Shown piece after piece: positions 55,591 through 63,460 of a stretch of 64,000 nucleotides of DNA (position 1 is the stretch's first letter; each line of letters opens with the position of its first letter). Origin of the DNA: Micromonospora marina (GTDB taxonomy: Bacteria; Actinomycetota; Actinomycetes; Mycobacteriales; Micromonosporaceae); NCBI RefSeq assembly GCF_900091565.1, contig NZ_FMCV01000003.1, positions 62,001 to 126,000 of the forward strand, in the 5' to 3' direction. Position numbers and translations under genes: made by a program. The notes below the pieces were generated by a model. It did no database searches, was not told where the DNA came from, and was given only the letters and a program-made list of their open reading frames with translations.

Positions 55591-56621
55591 GTGCGGGTCC
55601 GTGGGTCGAGAAGTAGCAGCGCCAGGTCGGCCAGCCAGCCGACCATCACCACGAGGACGGCCATCAGCAGGGTGGCCGTGGCGACGACGTTCGCGTCCTG
55701 GCGTTCGATCGCTGTGACCAGCCAGTCGCCGAGGCCGTGCCAGCCGAAGATGCGTTCGGTGAACACGCCTCCGGCGAGGTGCAGGCCGAAACTGAACGCC
55801 ACCAGCGGGGCCATCGGGATCAGCGCCATCCGCAGGCCGTGGCGGCGGACGGCGCGGCCCCGCCGCAGGCCCCGCCCCCGGGCCGCGCGCAGGAACTCGC
55901 TGTCGCGTACCTCCAGCATCGCGGCCCGCTGATAGCGGCTGTAGAACGCGATCTGCGGGAGGGCGATGGCGATCGTCGGCAGGACCAGGTGCCGCAGCCG
56001 GTCGCCGAGCGCGGCCCAGCCGGCGAGGTCGGAGCCGGGGGTCCGTTCACCGCTGAACGGCAGCAGGTCGGTGCCGGCGGCCTCGTTGACCGGCAGCCAC
56101 AGGAGCTTCAGGACGGTGCCCAGCACGAATACCGGGATCGCCAGCAACAGCAGGGCGGTGGCCATCGACAGCTTGTCGGCGGCGCTGCCGGCGCGCAGCG
56201 CGCCCCAGATGCCGAACCCGCAGCCGAACAGCACCGCCAGCACGCCGCCGGGCAGGAACAGCCGGATGCTGGTGCCGGCGCGAGCGGACACCTCGCCGGC
56301 GATGTCGTGTCCGTCGGCGGTGGTGCCGAAGTCCCCGGTCACGGCGCCGGCCAGCCACTGCCCGAACCGGGGCAGCACCGGCAGGTCCAGGCCGAGGGCC
56401 GTGGCCCGTGCGTCGATGACGGACTGCGGCGTCGGCGGTTGGGTGGTGCGCAGTTCCGCGAGGGGGTCGAAGCTGAGCGCCGCGAGCGTGTAGGTGAGCA
56501 GCACTGCGGCCAGACAGACGCCGAGCCGGGCCGCCAGCCGGGCGAGGAGCCGGCCGACGGCGCGGACGGCGGAGGCCGACAACGCTGCGCCACGTCGTCG
56601 GCCCGCGCCGAGCGTTGTCAC
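55587..56621 (-). CDS. Opp/Nik-type ABC transporter permease (DppB/NikB type)
   Basis: A 344-aa membrane protein with the DppB pattern: first helix, an external loop containing LGLDLPVLPRFGQWLAG and GDFGTT, then RYQRAAMLEVRDSEFLRAARGRG as the ATPase-contact region and FTERIFGWHGLGDWL near the end. The GTG at 56621 overlaps the binding-protein stop. Confidence 0.9.
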   Translation of the reverse strand: MTTLGAGRRRGAALSASAVRAVGRLLARLAARLGVCLAAVLLTYTLAALSFDPLAELRTTQPPTPQSVIDARATALGLDLPVLPRFGQWLAGAVTGDFGTTADGHDIAGEVSARAGTSIRLFLPGGVLAVLFGCGFGIWGALRAGSAADKLSMATALLLLAIPVFVLGTVLKLLWLPVNEAAGTDLLPFSGERTPGSDLAGWAALGDRLRHLVLPTIAIALPQIAFYSRYQRAAMLEVRDSEFLRAARGRGLRRGRAVRRHGLRMALIPMAPLVAFSFGLHLAGGVFTERIFGWHGLGDWLVTAIERQDANVVATATLLMAVLVVMVGWLADLALLLLDPRTRT

Positions 56622-58291
56622 TTCATGAAGCCCGCGTTGGCGAAGCCGTAGCCGCCGAGGCCACGTGCGCCGTAGTTGGCGACGGTGCCGCGCACGGCGT
56701 AGGCGCCCGATTCCGGGTACAGCGGCAGGTGGTGTGCGTGCTTCCAGGCCAATTTGTCGATCTCGTCGATCAGGGCCGCACTCTTGGCCTGGTCGAACTC
56801 GGCGATGGCCTTGTCGTACAGCTCCTGAATACCGGGGATGACGACGCGACCGAAGTTGTTGCCCGCCTTGCCGTCGACCGGCACCTGGAACACGGGCCGG
56901 TCGTGCGAGATCGGGTACGGCGACTTCGTCCATTCGAACGCGATCAGGTCGAAGTTGCCCGGGAGCAGGTAGGCCTCCTGGAACCGTTCGGTCGGCACCG
57001 ATTCGACCTCGACCTCGACTCCGACGGCGGCGAGCTGCTTGCCGATGACGCCGGAGACCGCCTTGCCGGTCGGGGTGGCCTGCACGACGAGGCGCAGGCT
57101 CAGCGGCTTGCCGTCCCTGGTGCGCACGGCCCCGTTGAGTTTCCAGCCCTGGGCGTCGAGCGCGGTGCGCGCGGCTTCGGGGTCGAACGGCAGTTCCTTC
57201 GAGTTGTCCCTGTAGGCGGCGTGACCCTGCGGGACGATGTGGTTGCCGACGGCCTTCGCTCCGGGCACGATCGGACCCACGACGATGTCGGTCACCTCCT
57301 GCGGGTTGACGGCCTGAGCGATGGCGACCCGCAGGGCGGTGTCCGACAGGAGTGCGCCGTCGGCGCCGTTGAAGGTGAGCTGACCCGCGCGCCGCTCGGA
57401 CGCCTTCCTGATCTGCACGCCCGAGATGCCCTTGGCGCGGGTGAGCAGGTCGATGTCGCCGCCGATCGGGTACAGGTCGAGGCCGTTGTTTGCGAGTTCG
57501 TCGGCACGGGCGGCGGGGGCGAGTACCCGGAAGATCACCCGGTCGAGGGCGGGCCTGGTGCCCCAGAACTTCTCGTTGCGGCGCAGGGTGACAACCTTGC
57601 CGACGGTGTCGACGTCGGCGATCTCGAACGGGCCGGAGGTGACCTCCGGCCGGTTGAGCCACGCCTTGTTGAACGCCTCGGGGGTGGCGGTCACCTCGGT
57701 CGGGACCAGCGGCCGGAACAGGCCCTGCCAGTCGGCGAACGGCTTGGCGAAGGTGAGCACGGCCTCCCGGTCGGAGGCTCCGCGCTCCACGTTCGCCACG
57801 TCCTGGTAGCCGATGCTGTTGCTGATCTCGAAGCCCTTGTCGGCGCCGCGCAGCGCGTTCCAGTGGCCGCGAAGGTCCTCCCAGGACAACGGCCGGCCGT
57901 TGCTCCAGACCGCCTCCTCACGGATCTTGTAGCGGATCTTCTGAGGCTGGGTGGAGATCATCTCGATCGAGTCGAAGAAGGTCTTGTTCACCGCCGGGAC
58001 GCCGTCGGCGGTGTCGAGGAACGCGCTGGGCAGGATCGCGTCAGCGAACTGGTAGGTCACAACGCGGGCGCCGTTTACCTGCTTGGGGTTGTAGTTGGTC
58101 GGCAGCGAGTCGATCGGCAACCGCAGGTCGCCTCCGTCGCGTAGGTTCGCGCGGTCCTGACGGTTGATGTCCTGGCCGGACGCCGGGGTGCCCGGCGACG
58201 CCTGCTGCGCCTTGTGGTCGGTGGAGCAGGCGGACGTGCCGAGGGCGACGGTGAGCAGCAGCGCCGCCGCCGTCTTGCGTGATAACCGCAT
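56618..58291 (-). CDS. Opp/Nik-type ABC transporter substrate-binding lipoprotein
   Basis: A 557-aa family-5 solute-binding protein. Signal with lipobox (TSAC at about 19-22) for lipid anchoring; VWSNGRPLSWEDLRGHWNAL is the family's signature region. Homologues bind oligopeptides, nickel-histidine or metallophore complexes such as staphylopine. The ATG at 58291 is chosen because AAGGGGA lies ten bases upstream. First gene of a four-gene minus-strand operon, whose promoter is shared with the MFS gene and contains a Zur-like box. Confidence 0.9.
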   Translation of the reverse strand: MRLSRKTAAALLLTVALGTSACSTDHKAQQASPGTPASGQDINRQDRANLRDGGDLRLPIDSLPTNYNPKQVNGARVVTYQFADAILPSAFLDTADGVPAVNKTFFDSIEMISTQPQKIRYKIREEAVWSNGRPLSWEDLRGHWNALRGADKGFEISNSIGYQDVANVERGASDREAVLTFAKPFADWQGLFRPLVPTEVTATPEAFNKAWLNRPEVTSGPFEIADVDTVGKVVTLRRNEKFWGTRPALDRVIFRVLAPAARADELANNGLDLYPIGGDIDLLTRAKGISGVQIRKASERRAGQLTFNGADGALLSDTALRVAIAQAVNPQEVTDIVVGPIVPGAKAVGNHIVPQGHAAYRDNSKELPFDPEAARTALDAQGWKLNGAVRTRDGKPLSLRLVVQATPTGKAVSGVIGKQLAAVGVEVEVESVPTERFQEAYLLPGNFDLIAFEWTKSPYPISHDRPVFQVPVDGKAGNNFGRVVIPGIQELYDKAIAEFDQAKSAALIDEIDKLAWKHAHHLPLYPESGAYAVRGTVANYGARGLGGYGFANAGFMK

Positions 58292-58344
58292 GGCCGGAGC
58301 GATCCCCTTCATGGGTGCAGAAAGTTCAGTCGCCGTGACGGTAC

Positions 58345-58365
58345 TGCAAATCACAACCATGTTCA
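58345..58365. promoter_or_regulatory. Zur-box-like operator in the divergent importer/exporter promoter
   Basis: TGCAAATCACAACCATGTTCA matches the box at 62486-62506 at 16 of 21 positions. It lies 54 bases from the binding-protein start and 71 from the MFS start, in AT-richer sequence, so it could silence both directions when zinc is ample. The internal symmetry is poorer than at 62486. Confidence 0.55.
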
Positions 58366-58435
58366 ATAATAGTGGCGACGCCCCGGGCTTCGACGATCGT
58401 GATACTACGGCGAGACCAGAAAACGAGAGGTGACG

Positions 58436-59704
58436 ATGACCGACATCGACGAGGCGGCCGACGTCAGTGCGAAGCCGTTGCGACACAACCGGGACTTCTC
58501 CCGGTTCTGGTTCGGAGAGACGGTCTCCCTGTTCGGGGTCCAGGTCACCAACCTCGCGCTTCCGCTGACCGCCGTGATCGTGTTGAATGTCCGTCCGGAG
58601 GAGTTGGGACTGCTCCGCTCGCTCGCATTCCTGCCATTCCTGTTCCTGGCGCTGCCGTTCGGCGTCCTCGTCGATCGCAACGCCAAGCGGCCCCTGATGA
58701 TCCTGGCGAACCTGGCCCGCGCCGTCCTGGTCGGCCTCGTCCCGGTCCTGGCGTTCGCGGACGCGCTGAGCATGCCGATCCTGGCAGCGGTCGTGCTCGC
58801 GATCGGCGTGTGCACGGTGCTGTTCGAGGTCTGCTGGCTCTCCTACGTGCCGGTGCTCGTCGAGAAGGAGCATCTGGTAGCCGCGAACGGGCGGGTCAGC
58901 GCCAGCTCGTCGGCGGCCGAGTTCGCCGGTCCCGGACTCGGCGGCCTGCTGGTCCAGGTACTTACCGCTCCCTACGCGCTGGCGGTGAACGCCGGCTCGT
59001 ACCTGGTGTCGGTGTTCTCCCTGCTGACCATCCGGACGCCCGAGGAGGTCACCCCGTCGGCGAAGCGGCACCTCGGTAGGGAGATCGCCGAGGGCATCGG
59101 CTTCATCGTGCGCCAGCCCTACCTGCGGGTACTGGCGGTCGCGGGCGCGGCATTCAACTTCTGCTACATGTTCGTGGAGGCGTTGTTCGTCATCTACGCC
59201 GTGCGTGACCTGAACATGGCCGCGGGCACCATCGGCGGGATCCTCGCGGTGAGCGCGATCGGCGGTGTGCTCGGCGCGGCCCTCGCGGCCCGCCTGGTCG
59301 GCCGGTACCGGTTCGGGCGCGTCTACGTGGCGGCGGTCGTGGTCGGCTACGGCGGCCCGCTGCTCATCCCGCTGGTCGCGGGGCCCCCGGTGCTGGCCGT
59401 GGTGGTCGTGACCGCCGGTTTCTTCCTGATGCGCGCGGGGCTGACGGTGGCCAACGTGGCTGGTTCGAGCCTGCGGCAGGCGGTCACCCCCCGGGAGCTG
59501 CTCGGTCGTATGACGGCCGGGATGCGCACACTCATGTGGGGCATCGGCACCACCGGAGCGCTCGTCGGTGGCTTCGTCGGCGGGTGGCTCGGGCTGCGCA
59601 CGGGGCTGTGGGTGGCCGCGGTGGGTTTCCTGGTGGCCGCGTTGCCGATCCTGCTGTCCCGTATCCCGCAGCTACGTGAGATGCCTTCTGCCGCCACCCG
59701 GTAG
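58436..59704 (+). CDS. MFS transporter, probable metabolite exporter
   Basis: A 422-aa protein with about twelve hydrophobic segments and the MFS loop motif FGVLVDRNAKRPLM (a variant of GxxxDRxGRR). It resembles EntS/CntE-like exporters more than drug pumps in length and layout. The ATG at 58436 has GAGAGG five bases upstream; GTG 58430 overlaps that site. Placed divergent from a metallophore-type importer, it probably secretes the product of the 46.4-52.8 kb operon. Confidence 0.85.
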   Translation: MTDIDEAADVSAKPLRHNRDFSRFWFGETVSLFGVQVTNLALPLTAVIVLNVRPEELGLLRSLAFLPFLFLALPFGVLVDRNAKRPLMILANLARAVLVGLVPVLAFADALSMPILAAVVLAIGVCTVLFEVCWLSYVPVLVEKEHLVAANGRVSASSSAAEFAGPGLGGLLVQVLTAPYALAVNAGSYLVSVFSLLTIRTPEEVTPSAKRHLGREIAEGIGFIVRQPYLRVLAVAGAAFNFCYMFVEALFVIYAVRDLNMAAGTIGGILAVSAIGGVLGAALAARLVGRYRFGRVYVAAVVVGYGGPLLIPLVAGPPVLAVVVVTAGFFLMRAGLTVANVAGSSLRQAVTPRELLGRMTAGMRTLMWGIGTTGALVGGFVGGWLGLRTGLWVAAVGFLVAALPILLSRIPQLREMPSAATR

Positions 59705-59738
59705 TACATGCTTTCCTGAATACAGGAAGCCGTGTACT
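59703..59738. promoter_or_regulatory. Operator/promoter of the CmtR-CDF operon
   Basis: A large dyad: inner arms TTCCTG/CAGGAA with outer arms AGTACATG and its imperfect complement CGTGTACT. It starts at the MFS stop codon and ends nine bases before the CmtR start. ArsR-family sensors bind such dyads and release them when metal is bound. Confidence 0.6.
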
Positions 59739-59746
59739 GTCGCCGC

Positions 59747-60076
59747 ATGAAGACGTTGACCCACGGGCAGGTTCTCGCCCGGTTCGGCCATGCCCTGTCC
59801 GATCCGTTGCGTGCCCGGCTGCTGCTCGCCCTGCGTGACGGCCCCGGCTATCCGGCGGACCTGGCCGACCTTCTCGGCACCAGCCGGCAGAACCTGTCCA
59901 ACCATCTGACGTGCCTGCGTGGCTGTGGCCTGGTGGTGGCGGTGCCGGAGGGCCGACGTACCCGCTACGAGCTGACCGACGGTCGACTCGCCCATGCCCT
60001 CGGTGATCTGCTCGGCCTGGTTCTCGCCGTGGATCCCGCCGCGTGCGCCGCCCCGGTCGCGGACGGCTGCTGCTGA
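59747..60076 (+). CDS. cmtR: CmtR-type ArsR-family metal sensor
   Basis: A 109-aa winged-helix repressor. Cys56 and Cys60 in HLTCLRGCGLVV and Cys100 near the C-terminus match the Cys57/Cys61/Cys102 site known for mycobacterial CmtR, which senses Cd(II)/Pb(II). Two further cysteines end the protein (DGCC). It should repress its own operon, releasing it when thiophilic metal rises. It overlaps the CDF gene by one base (TGATG). Confidence 0.88.
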   Translation: MKTLTHGQVLARFGHALSDPLRARLLLALRDGPGYPADLADLLGTSRQNLSNHLTCLRGCGLVVAVPEGRRTRYELTDGRLAHALGDLLGLVLAVDPAACAAPVADGCC

Positions 60077-60897
60077 TGGGCCTGCCGTTGAGCCGGCCCC
60101 GGCCTCGGCCCGCCGTGCCGTCGGCCGGGCGGCGCGCGGTTCTCACCCGCCGGGTGCGGCTGCTGGTCGCCGCGACCATCATCTACAACGTCATCGAGGG
60201 GATCGTGGCGATCGCCGCCGGCACGGTCGCATCGTCGACCGCGCTGATCGGATTCGGCCTGGACTCCTTCATCGAGGTGGCGTCGGCGGCCGCGGTGGCC
60301 TGGCAGTTCGCCGGCCCTGACCCGCAGTCCCGGGAGAGGGTGGCGCTGCGCGTGATTGCGATCTCCTTCTTCGCCCTCGCCGGCTACGTCACCGTCGAGG
60401 CGGTCCGGTCGCTGTTCGGCGGCGCCGACGCCGAGCATTCCGCCGTCGGCCTGGTGCTGGCCGGGCTGTCGGTGCTGGTCATGCCGGTGCTGTCCACGGC
60501 ACAACGCCGTGCCGGCCGGGAACTCGGCTCCCGGTCCGCGGTGGCCGACTCCCGGCAGACCCTGCTCTGCACCTATCTGTCTGCCGTCCTGCTCGTCGGT
60601 CTGGCGCTGAACAGCCTGTTCGGCTGGTCCTGGGCCGACCCGGTCGTCGCGCTGGTCATCGCCGGTGTCGCTGTCAAGGAGGGCCGGGACGCCTGGCGGG
60701 GCGACACTTGCTGCCAGGTCGTAGACACGGTGGCCGACCCTGCCGGCACGGCGGACGGCTGCGGCTGCCATCCGGGCAGTTCCTGCTGCGTCGGCGGAGT
60801 CGACATGACCTTCCGGCGGACGATCGGGTCGGGTGCCGACGAGAACTGCCTCGGGTCCTCACCGGGGGAGCCGCACTCCCGCGCGCATCGCCACTGA
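60076..60897 (+). CDS. Cation diffusion facilitator-family metal exporter with Cys/His-rich tail
   Basis: A 273-aa protein with about six transmembrane segments (GLDSFIEVASAAAVAW and WSWADPVVALVIAG contain the Asp residues expected at the transport site). Instead of the usual CDF cytoplasmic domain it ends in a metal-binding-looking tail (DTCCQVV, GCGCHPGSSCC, HSRAHRH). It would export zinc, cadmium or lead using the proton gradient. Co-transcribed with cmtR. The pair protects against excess metal next to genes for metal uptake. Confidence 0.82.
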   Translation: MGLPLSRPRPRPAVPSAGRRAVLTRRVRLLVAATIIYNVIEGIVAIAAGTVASSTALIGFGLDSFIEVASAAAVAWQFAGPDPQSRERVALRVIAISFFALAGYVTVEAVRSLFGGADAEHSAVGLVLAGLSVLVMPVLSTAQRRAGRELGSRSAVADSRQTLLCTYLSAVLLVGLALNSLFGWSWADPVVALVIAGVAVKEGRDAWRGDTCCQVVDTVADPAGTADGCGCHPGSSCCVGGVDMTFRRTIGSGADENCLGSSPGEPHSRAHRH

Positions 60898-60926
60898 TCG
60901 GGAGACCGGGACGTGTCGATCCGGGC

Positions 60927-61109
60927 TCACCGGACCTCCGCCCGCACGATGTCCATCGGGCCGGGGGTCGCGTCGAACCCGGCGGCCGTGAGTTCGGCGA
61001 CGATCGCCTCCGGCGACACGAGGAACCACCGGTACGCGGCCGTGACCTCACGTACCAGCCGATCGGAGTCGTCGAGCACCCGGTAGCGCATCTGCCACCG
61101 GAGGGCGCC
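60927..61109 (-). pseudogene. C-terminal remnant of a SAM-dependent methyltransferase
   Basis: About 60 residues (GALRWQMRYRVLDDSDRL, then AAYRWFLVSPEAIVAELTAAGF) look like the end of a class I methyltransferase, with its final beta-hairpin. The SAM-binding N-terminal two-thirds are missing; upstream sequence to 61200 is not homologous. TAACAATCATCTCCG at 61182-61196 weakly resembles a Zur box, as if the lost gene once belonged to the zinc regulon. A short intact gene cannot be fully excluded. Confidence 0.5.
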
Positions 61110-61238
61110 CGGGCCGTCCGGCTGGGCCGCGCCGCGTTGACCGGACCGGACCGCGGCCCGGCCGGGGGTCGTGCGGCTGGGTAACAATCATCTCCGGCAG
61201 CAGCGGAAGGTTATCGCCGTCGGCAGGAAGACAAACGC

Positions 61239-61277
61239 CACCGGCGGTGAAGACGAGGTTCGCCTTCACCGCCGGTG
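61239..61277 (-). terminator. Hairpin terminator after aztD
   Basis: A perfect 14-bp stem (CACCGGCGGTGAAG with its complement) around an 11-base loop, ten bases after the aztD stop on the minus strand. Confidence 0.85.
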
Positions 61278-61286
61278 ACCGGGATG

Positions 61287-62468
61287 TCAGTGCTCCGACA
61301 TCGTGCCGCTGATCTCGTTGGGGACCGCGTCGAGGGTCACCGAACCGGCGACCTTGCCGGTGGTGAGGTCGAGCCGGTGCACCTTCTTGGTGGCGGGCTC
61401 GGTGACGTAGGCGTCGTCACCGCGGACGAAGAGGGCCGGGCGTGGCTCCTGCCAGTCCATCGGCTCCTTCCAGGCGCCGACGACCGGCCACGAGGCGGTC
61501 AGCTTGCCAGTGGCGGGGTCGACCACGTGCAGCTTGCCGTCGGTGCCGAGGATCAGGCCCTCGCCCTGCGGGCCGCGGGCCATCGAGCGGAAGCTGTAGC
61601 TGACACCCTTGGGCATCGGCACGACCTGGAGCTTCTGGGCTGCCGTGTCGATGAGCGCGAACTGCTCGGGGAACTCACGCTCCGCGTCCGGGTCGACCTT
61701 GTAGTCGCCGAGCAGCACCGGAGACTGCTCGGTGCCGACCTGGGTGGCGACGGCGCCGTACGCACCAGCGCTCTTGACCTTCACGAAGGCGCCGTTCTTG
61801 AACAGCAGCACGCCGTCCTTGCAGCCGAGCCCCACGACCTCGCCCTGGGCGACCGCCTCGCCGTGGACGCCGGGGCACTCCTCGCTGCGGGCGATCTCCT
61901 TGCCGTCCTTGTCCAGCGCGATCGCTCCCGGGCGGGACTCATCCGTGCCGAGGGTCACCACCATGGTGCCGTCGGCGAGTTCCACGGCTACGCCGTGGTG
62001 CGGCTGGGCGGTCTTGTAGGTGCGTCCCTCGGGCTTGCCGTCGGTGAGCTTCTTCGGGTCGAAGCTGTGCACCTCGCCGGTGCCGTCGGTGAACAGGACC
62101 GTGCGGTCGCCGTGCAGCACGACGTGGCCGGGCTTGGCGCCCGGGTAGCTGATGTCGGTCATCTTGCCGGCGGTCGCGTCGAGGACCTGGAACCCGGACT
62201 CGGTGGAGACGAACACACCCGTGTCGTTGCCGGCCGGGTTGATCCGGTTGAAGCCGGGCAGGGTGACGTCGTGCGCCACCTTCAGCGCTTCGCCGTCGAG
62301 CACGTAGATGCCGCCGTCGTAGGTGATCGCCACCGGCTCCTGCACCGCGGCCGCGGCGGATGTTTCGGCCGCCGGTGTGGTCGCCTCGTCCGAATCGGAC
62401 GCGCACGCGGTGAGCGCCAGCGTGGCCGCCACCAGGGCGGCTGCGCTGCTGACTTTACGATGCCTCAC
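61287..62468 (-). CDS. aztD: Zinc metallochaperone AztD (secreted beta-propeller lipoprotein)
   Basis: A 393-aa exported beta-propeller. Lipobox LTAC about residue 20. The conserved metal-region segments TAQPHHGVAV and EECPGVHGEAV are present, and the protein ends in His. AztD binds zinc outside the membrane and hands it to AztC. The start is the GTG at 62468, which has GAGGGAG about six bases upstream; a longer frame from 62507 would run through the Zur-type box. Its own Zur box lies 18 bases upstream, so it can be transcribed apart from aztC. Confidence 0.88.
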   Translation of the reverse strand: MRHRKVSSAAALVAATLALTACASDSDEATTPAAETSAAAAVQEPVAITYDGGIYVLDGEALKVAHDVTLPGFNRINPAGNDTGVFVSTESGFQVLDATAGKMTDISYPGAKPGHVVLHGDRTVLFTDGTGEVHSFDPKKLTDGKPEGRTYKTAQPHHGVAVELADGTMVVTLGTDESRPGAIALDKDGKEIARSEECPGVHGEAVAQGEVVGLGCKDGVLLFKNGAFVKVKSAGAYGAVATQVGTEQSPVLLGDYKVDPDAEREFPEQFALIDTAAQKLQVVPMPKGVSYSFRSMARGPQGEGLILGTDGKLHVVDPATGKLTASWPVVGAWKEPMDWQEPRPALFVRGDDAYVTEPATKKVHRLDLTTGKVAGSVTLDAVPNEISGTMSEH

Positions 62469-62485
62469 GAACTGCTCCCTCAAAC

Positions 62486-62506
62486 TGAAACTGACAATCA
62501 TTTTCA
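62486..62506. promoter_or_regulatory. Zur box before aztD
   Basis: TGAAACTGACAATCATTTTCA; within it the 15-base core TGACAATCATTTTCA (62492-62506) is a 7-1-7 palindrome with 6 of 7 positions matching, very close to actinobacterial Zur operators (TGAAAAT-x-ATTTTCA as recalled). It lies directly before the aztD ribosome site, so Zn-Zur would block transcription. Confidence 0.85.
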
Positions 62507-62548
62507 CTCACACTACAGGGGTGCCTCCCGGCCCGACGCCGGGGTGTC

Positions 62549-63460
62549 TCAACCTGACAGGCCGCCGATGATCGCCTCGGTGTTGAAGCGCATCATGCCC
62601 AGGTAGCTCGGGGCGCCGCCGTCGGCTTCACTGAGCGACTCCGAGTACAGGGCGATCACCTTGACACTGACGCCGGCTTCGGAGACGAGGACCTCGGCCA
62701 GCTTGGCCGGCTGTGAGGTGTCGACGAAGATCGCCGGCACCCGGTGGGTCCGGATGGCGGTGACCAGCGAGGCGAGATCCGACGCACTCGGCGACGCGAG
62801 CGTCGTGCCGCTCGGGATGATCGCGCCGATGACCCGGAAGTCGTAGCGGTCGGCGAGGTAGCCGAACACATGGTGGTTGGTGACCAGGACCCGGCGCTCG
62901 GACGGGATGGCGGCGAACCGCCGCGCGAGGTCCGCGTCCAGCTCGCCGACCTTTTTCGCGTACGCGTCCGCGCGCTCCCGCACCGCGCGGGCGTCCACCC
63001 CGTCGACGTGCTCGATGATCTCACCGGCGAGCAGCCGTACCACGGTGACCATTCGGGTCGGATCCGTCCAGAAGTGCGGATCCGGCAGACCGGCGGCGTC
63101 GCCGTCCCCGTACTCCATCGGGTCGATCCTGGTCCCCACCTCGACGGTCGGGACCTTCTCGGACTTCGCCGCCTCGACGTGGTGCAGGACGCCCTCTTCC
63201 AGCCCCAGCCCGTTGTAGACGACCAGGTCGGCCGTCTGCATGGTGTACGCCTCCCGGGCCGAGATGGCGAACGAGTGCGGGTCGGCGTTCGGCTTCATCA
63301 GCACGCTGACCTCGGCCTCGCCGCCGACGATCTCGGTGACGACGTCGCCGAGGATGTTCGTGGTGACCACGATGCGCGACTCGTCGGCCGAGGTGCAGGC
63401 CGCGCCGCCGGTCAGCAGGGCGCCGACGGCGAGCGTCGCGAAGAGCTTCCGTGCCCTCAT
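62549..63460 (-). CDS. aztC: Zinc ABC transporter substrate-binding lipoprotein AztC
   Basis: A 303-aa cluster A-I metal-binding protein: lipobox (GAAC) near residue 22, and histidine ligands in NADPHSFAIS, LPDPHFWTDP and TNHHVFGY, with the acidic ligand in FVDTSQP. It binds Zn(II) for an AztAB permease encoded beyond the window. Overlaps the upstream gene by four bases; aztD follows 80 bases later. Confidence 0.9.
   Translation of the reverse strand: MRARKLFATLAVGALLTGGAACTSADESRIVVTTNILGDVVTEIVGGEAEVSVLMKPNADPHSFAISAREAYTMQTADLVVYNGLGLEEGVLHHVEAAKSEKVPTVEVGTRIDPMEYGDGDAAGLPDPHFWTDPTRMVTVVRLLAGEIIEHVDGVDARAVRERADAYAKKVGELDADLARRFAAIPSERRVLVTNHHVFGYLADRYDFRVIGAIIPSGTTLASPSASDLASLVTAIRTHRVPAIFVDTSQPAKLAEVLVSEAGVSVKVIALYSESLSEADGGAPSYLGMMRFNTEAIIGGLSG

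Noticed and set aside
61048..61269. Small minus-strand frame starting with MKANLVFTAGG, considered as a zinc-stress protein
   Set aside because: Its first codons are the terminator stem of aztD and the rest overlaps the methyltransferase relic in another frame.
62469..62507. Earlier GTG start for AztD at 62507
   Set aside because: The added residues would be encoded by the Zur box itself, and the GTG at 62468 has a proper ribosome site followed by a clean lipoprotein signal.
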